A stretch of DNA of 7,312 nucleotides from Candidatus Lernaella stagnicola (GTDB taxonomy: Bacteria; Lernaellota; Lernaellaia; Lernaellales; Lernaellaceae): assembly GCA_030765525.1 (NCBI GenBank), contig JAVCCK010000011.1, positions 1 to 7,312 on the forward strand, written 5' to 3'. Positions within the stretch are counted from its first letter, which is position 1. Every line of letters begins with the position of its first letter. The notes beneath the pieces are model-generated. The model was not told the DNA's origin. It saw only the letters and a program-made list of their open reading frames with translations, and did no database searches. The position numbers and the translations under genes are program-made. This document shows positions 5,799 to 7,312 of this stretch, piece by piece.

Positions 5799-7312
5799 AA
5801 ACGGCGCGGGCGCAACACGACCAGCAACGCGGGCACCGTCAGCAAATCGGCCAATAGCGCCCACACCATCGTCAATGCCGTCAGCGCGCCGAAATAGAGG
5901 TTGGGCTGGAACTGCGAAGCCAGCAGCACGAGAAAACCGCCGAACAACACAACCGACGTGATCACCATCGCGCGGCCGGTCGTGGCCAGCGTGACATGGA
6001 TGGCGGCGGCGATATCCGGTTGCTGCTGCGCTCGATATTCGGCGCGAAAACGAGCCAGGAAGTGAATCGTGTCGTCCACGGCGATACCGATGGCGATCGA
6101 CGGGATCATGCACGTGGCCAGGTTGATCGGAATACGCGCGAGCCCCATCAAACCCAGGGTCATCGCGACGGGCATGATGTTCGGGTACATGCTGTAAGCG
6201 CCGACGCGCCACGACCAGAAAACTAACACCACGCAGGCGATGATGATGATAATCGCGATCGCGAAACCTTTGAGTTGGCCCGCCACAAGCTCTCGCTCCA
6301 TGTTGACGTACAACACCACTTCGCCGGTTGCCGCGGCGTGAACGTAATCGGGAAACGTCTCGTCGGCAAAGGCGTTGAAATGGTCGAGCCAGCCGCGCAG
6401 CACTTGCGAGGGCACCGTCGTCATACGCGCCGCGATGCGCCCGTGCCGATAGTTGAGGTCGGTGAAGTGATCCAACCCGCCGCGGTCGTCGGACATCGAT
6501 AGCAGCAACAGAAGCTGGGCGACCTCTTCGCGTGTATCGGGTATGCGGAAGAATGCCTCGTCGTCGCCATGCAGGGCGCGATTGAGCAGTTTGACCAGGT
6601 CGGCCAGCGACTGCGTGGAGGTAACGCGCGGCGACTTTTCCATTTCGCGCTGCAGCGCCTCGACCGCCCGCAGCACCTCGGGTTCGATCATGGCCTCGTC
6701 CCGGTCGGCCTCCAGAAAAAATTCCAACGAGTTCGCGCCGGAAATGTGCTCCTGCAGAAAGCGGAAGGAACTGCGGATGCGGCTTTCCGGTTTGAAGTAT
6801 TCGATCAGGTTCGTTTCGACCGTAAGCTGCGTCATGCCGACAATCGCCAGGCCGGTAGTCACGAAACTGACGACCAGCACCAGACGCGGCCGCCGAACCA
6901 CCAGCCGCGCGCACGCCTGCAGCACGCGGTCGACCGCATCGTGCCGTGGCGAGCGGCGCTCGCGGCCGACGGGCGGTTTGAGCCGCGACAGAATCGCCGG
7001 CGCCAGGGCAATCGAGATAACGAAGGCCATCATGACGCCGAACGCGGCCAGCAACCCGGTTTCGCGAATCGGCTTGATCCGGGAAATCGCGAGCGACGCG
7101 AAACCGATGGCCGTGGTCAGGCTCGTCAGAAAACACGGGTGCACCAAGTGCGCGACGGCTTCGATGAGCGCCTCGCGCTGCCGGCCGATGCGTCGATACG
7201 CCTCTTCGTACCGGTTGAGCACGTGTACGATCACCGCCAGGCCGATGACCAGCACGAGCGGCGGGATGATGTTCGTGACCAGATTCAGCGAGCGGTTCAT
7301 CAGTTGCAGCAC
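5795..7312 (-). CDS. RND-superfamily (MMPL/COG1033-like) exporter, C-terminal part
   Basis: The visible 505 residues are roughly the last 60% of an inner-membrane transporter built from two repeats of six helices. The gene enters from beyond base 7312, so its start is not seen. Visible residues 14-110 hold the later helices of repeat 1, with HVLNRYEEAYRR (30-41) and the TSLTTAIGFASL segment (63-74). A cytoplasmic linker (111-140) leads to the first helix of repeat 2 (142-160). A large external domain follows (about 161-345), beginning TVETNLIEYFKPES. Repeat 2 helices run from 347 to 500, including GIAVDDTIHFLARF (409-422) with the proton-relay-type Asp413/Asp414, and TTGRAMVITS (444-453). The family exports lipids, hopanoids or other hydrophobic compounds using the proton gradient; no substrate can be assigned here. 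Repeat 1 has no acidic residue at the site equivalent to Asp413/414. The stop codon (TAA, 5795-5797) interlocks with the TAG of the convergent glycosyltransferase. Confidence 0.9.
   Translation of the reverse strand: MLQLMNRSLNLVTNIIPPLVLVIGLAVIVHVLNRYEEAYRRIGRQREALIEAVAHLVHPCFLTSLTTAIGFASLAISRIKPIRETGLLAAFGVMMAFVISIALAPAILSRLKPPVGRERRSPRHDAVDRVLQACARLVVRRPRLVLVVSFVTTGLAIVGMTQLTVETNLIEYFKPESRIRSSFRFLQEHISGANSLEFFLEADRDEAMIEPEVLRAVEALQREMEKSPRVTSTQSLADLVKLLNRALHGDDEAFFRIPDTREEVAQLLLLLSMSDDRGGLDHFTDLNYRHGRIAARMTTVPSQVLRGWLDHFNAFADETFPDYVHAAATGEVVLYVNMERELVAGQLKGFAIAIIIIIACVVLVFWSWRVGAYSMYPNIMPVAMTLGLMGLARIPINLATCMIPSIAIGIAVDDTIHFLARFRAEYRAQQQPDIAAAIHVTLATTGRAMVITSVVLFGGFLVLLASQFQPNLYFGALTALTMVWALLADLLTVPALLVVLRPRRF

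Noticed and set aside
5018-5857. A 279-codon plus-strand open frame
   Set aside because: It is a shifted frame over the glycosyltransferase tail, rich in Arg and Gly, with no recognisable segments.
6236-6254. Short GAT repeat
   Set aside because: It encodes an isoleucine run within a transporter helix (visible residues 354-358). It is too short and too well explained by hydrophobic coding to be treated as a regulatory or phase-variable repeat.
5445-7136. A 563-codon open frame on the minus strand
   Set aside because: It overlaps the RND-type transporter in another frame, is arginine-rich and lacks membrane segments or motifs. The overlapping frame has a clear transporter signature.

Overview
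The window comes from a GC-rich bacterial chromosome with strong G/C bias at third codon positions. It has a Gram-negative look: RND-superfamily exporter, membrane GT-C-type sugar transferases, and a membrane-anchored SGNH hydrolase of a kind common in Deltaproteobacteria-like lineages. That lineage guess is inference only. I see no rRNA, tRNA, CRISPR array, insertion sequence or phage gene.

There are five protein-coding loci, strictly alternating in strand. (1) 1-1354, minus: ATP-type phosphoenolpyruvate carboxykinase (pckA), starting at TTG and cut at its C-terminus by the window edge. (2) 1497-2708, plus: N-terminally anchored SGNH/GDSL-type hydrolase. (3) 2678-4156, minus: multi-pass GT-C-like glycosyltransferase. 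(4) 4208-5798, plus: a second GT-C-like protein, split by an apparent +1 frameshift near 4574. (5) 5795-7312, minus: C-terminal part of an RND/MMPL-type transporter whose start lies outside the window.

Both convergent pairs overlap at their 3' ends (31 bp and 4 bp). Both divergent pairs have short shared upstream regions (142 bp and 51 bp). No two neighbours can form a simple operon, so each gene needs its own promoter. Two weak promoter candidates are listed.

Functionally, pckA is a central-metabolism gene (gluconeogenesis) beside a group that looks devoted to the cell envelope: two lipid-linked-sugar-type transferases, an acyl/ester hydrolase or acyltransferase, and a lipid/hydrophobe exporter. 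A shared pathway for these four is only suggested by proximity. I found no convincing new biological system. The points most worth a second look are the frameshift, the divergent GT-C paralogue pair with an altered active-site loop in one member, the asymmetric proton-relay motif in the exporter, and the interlocked gene ends.
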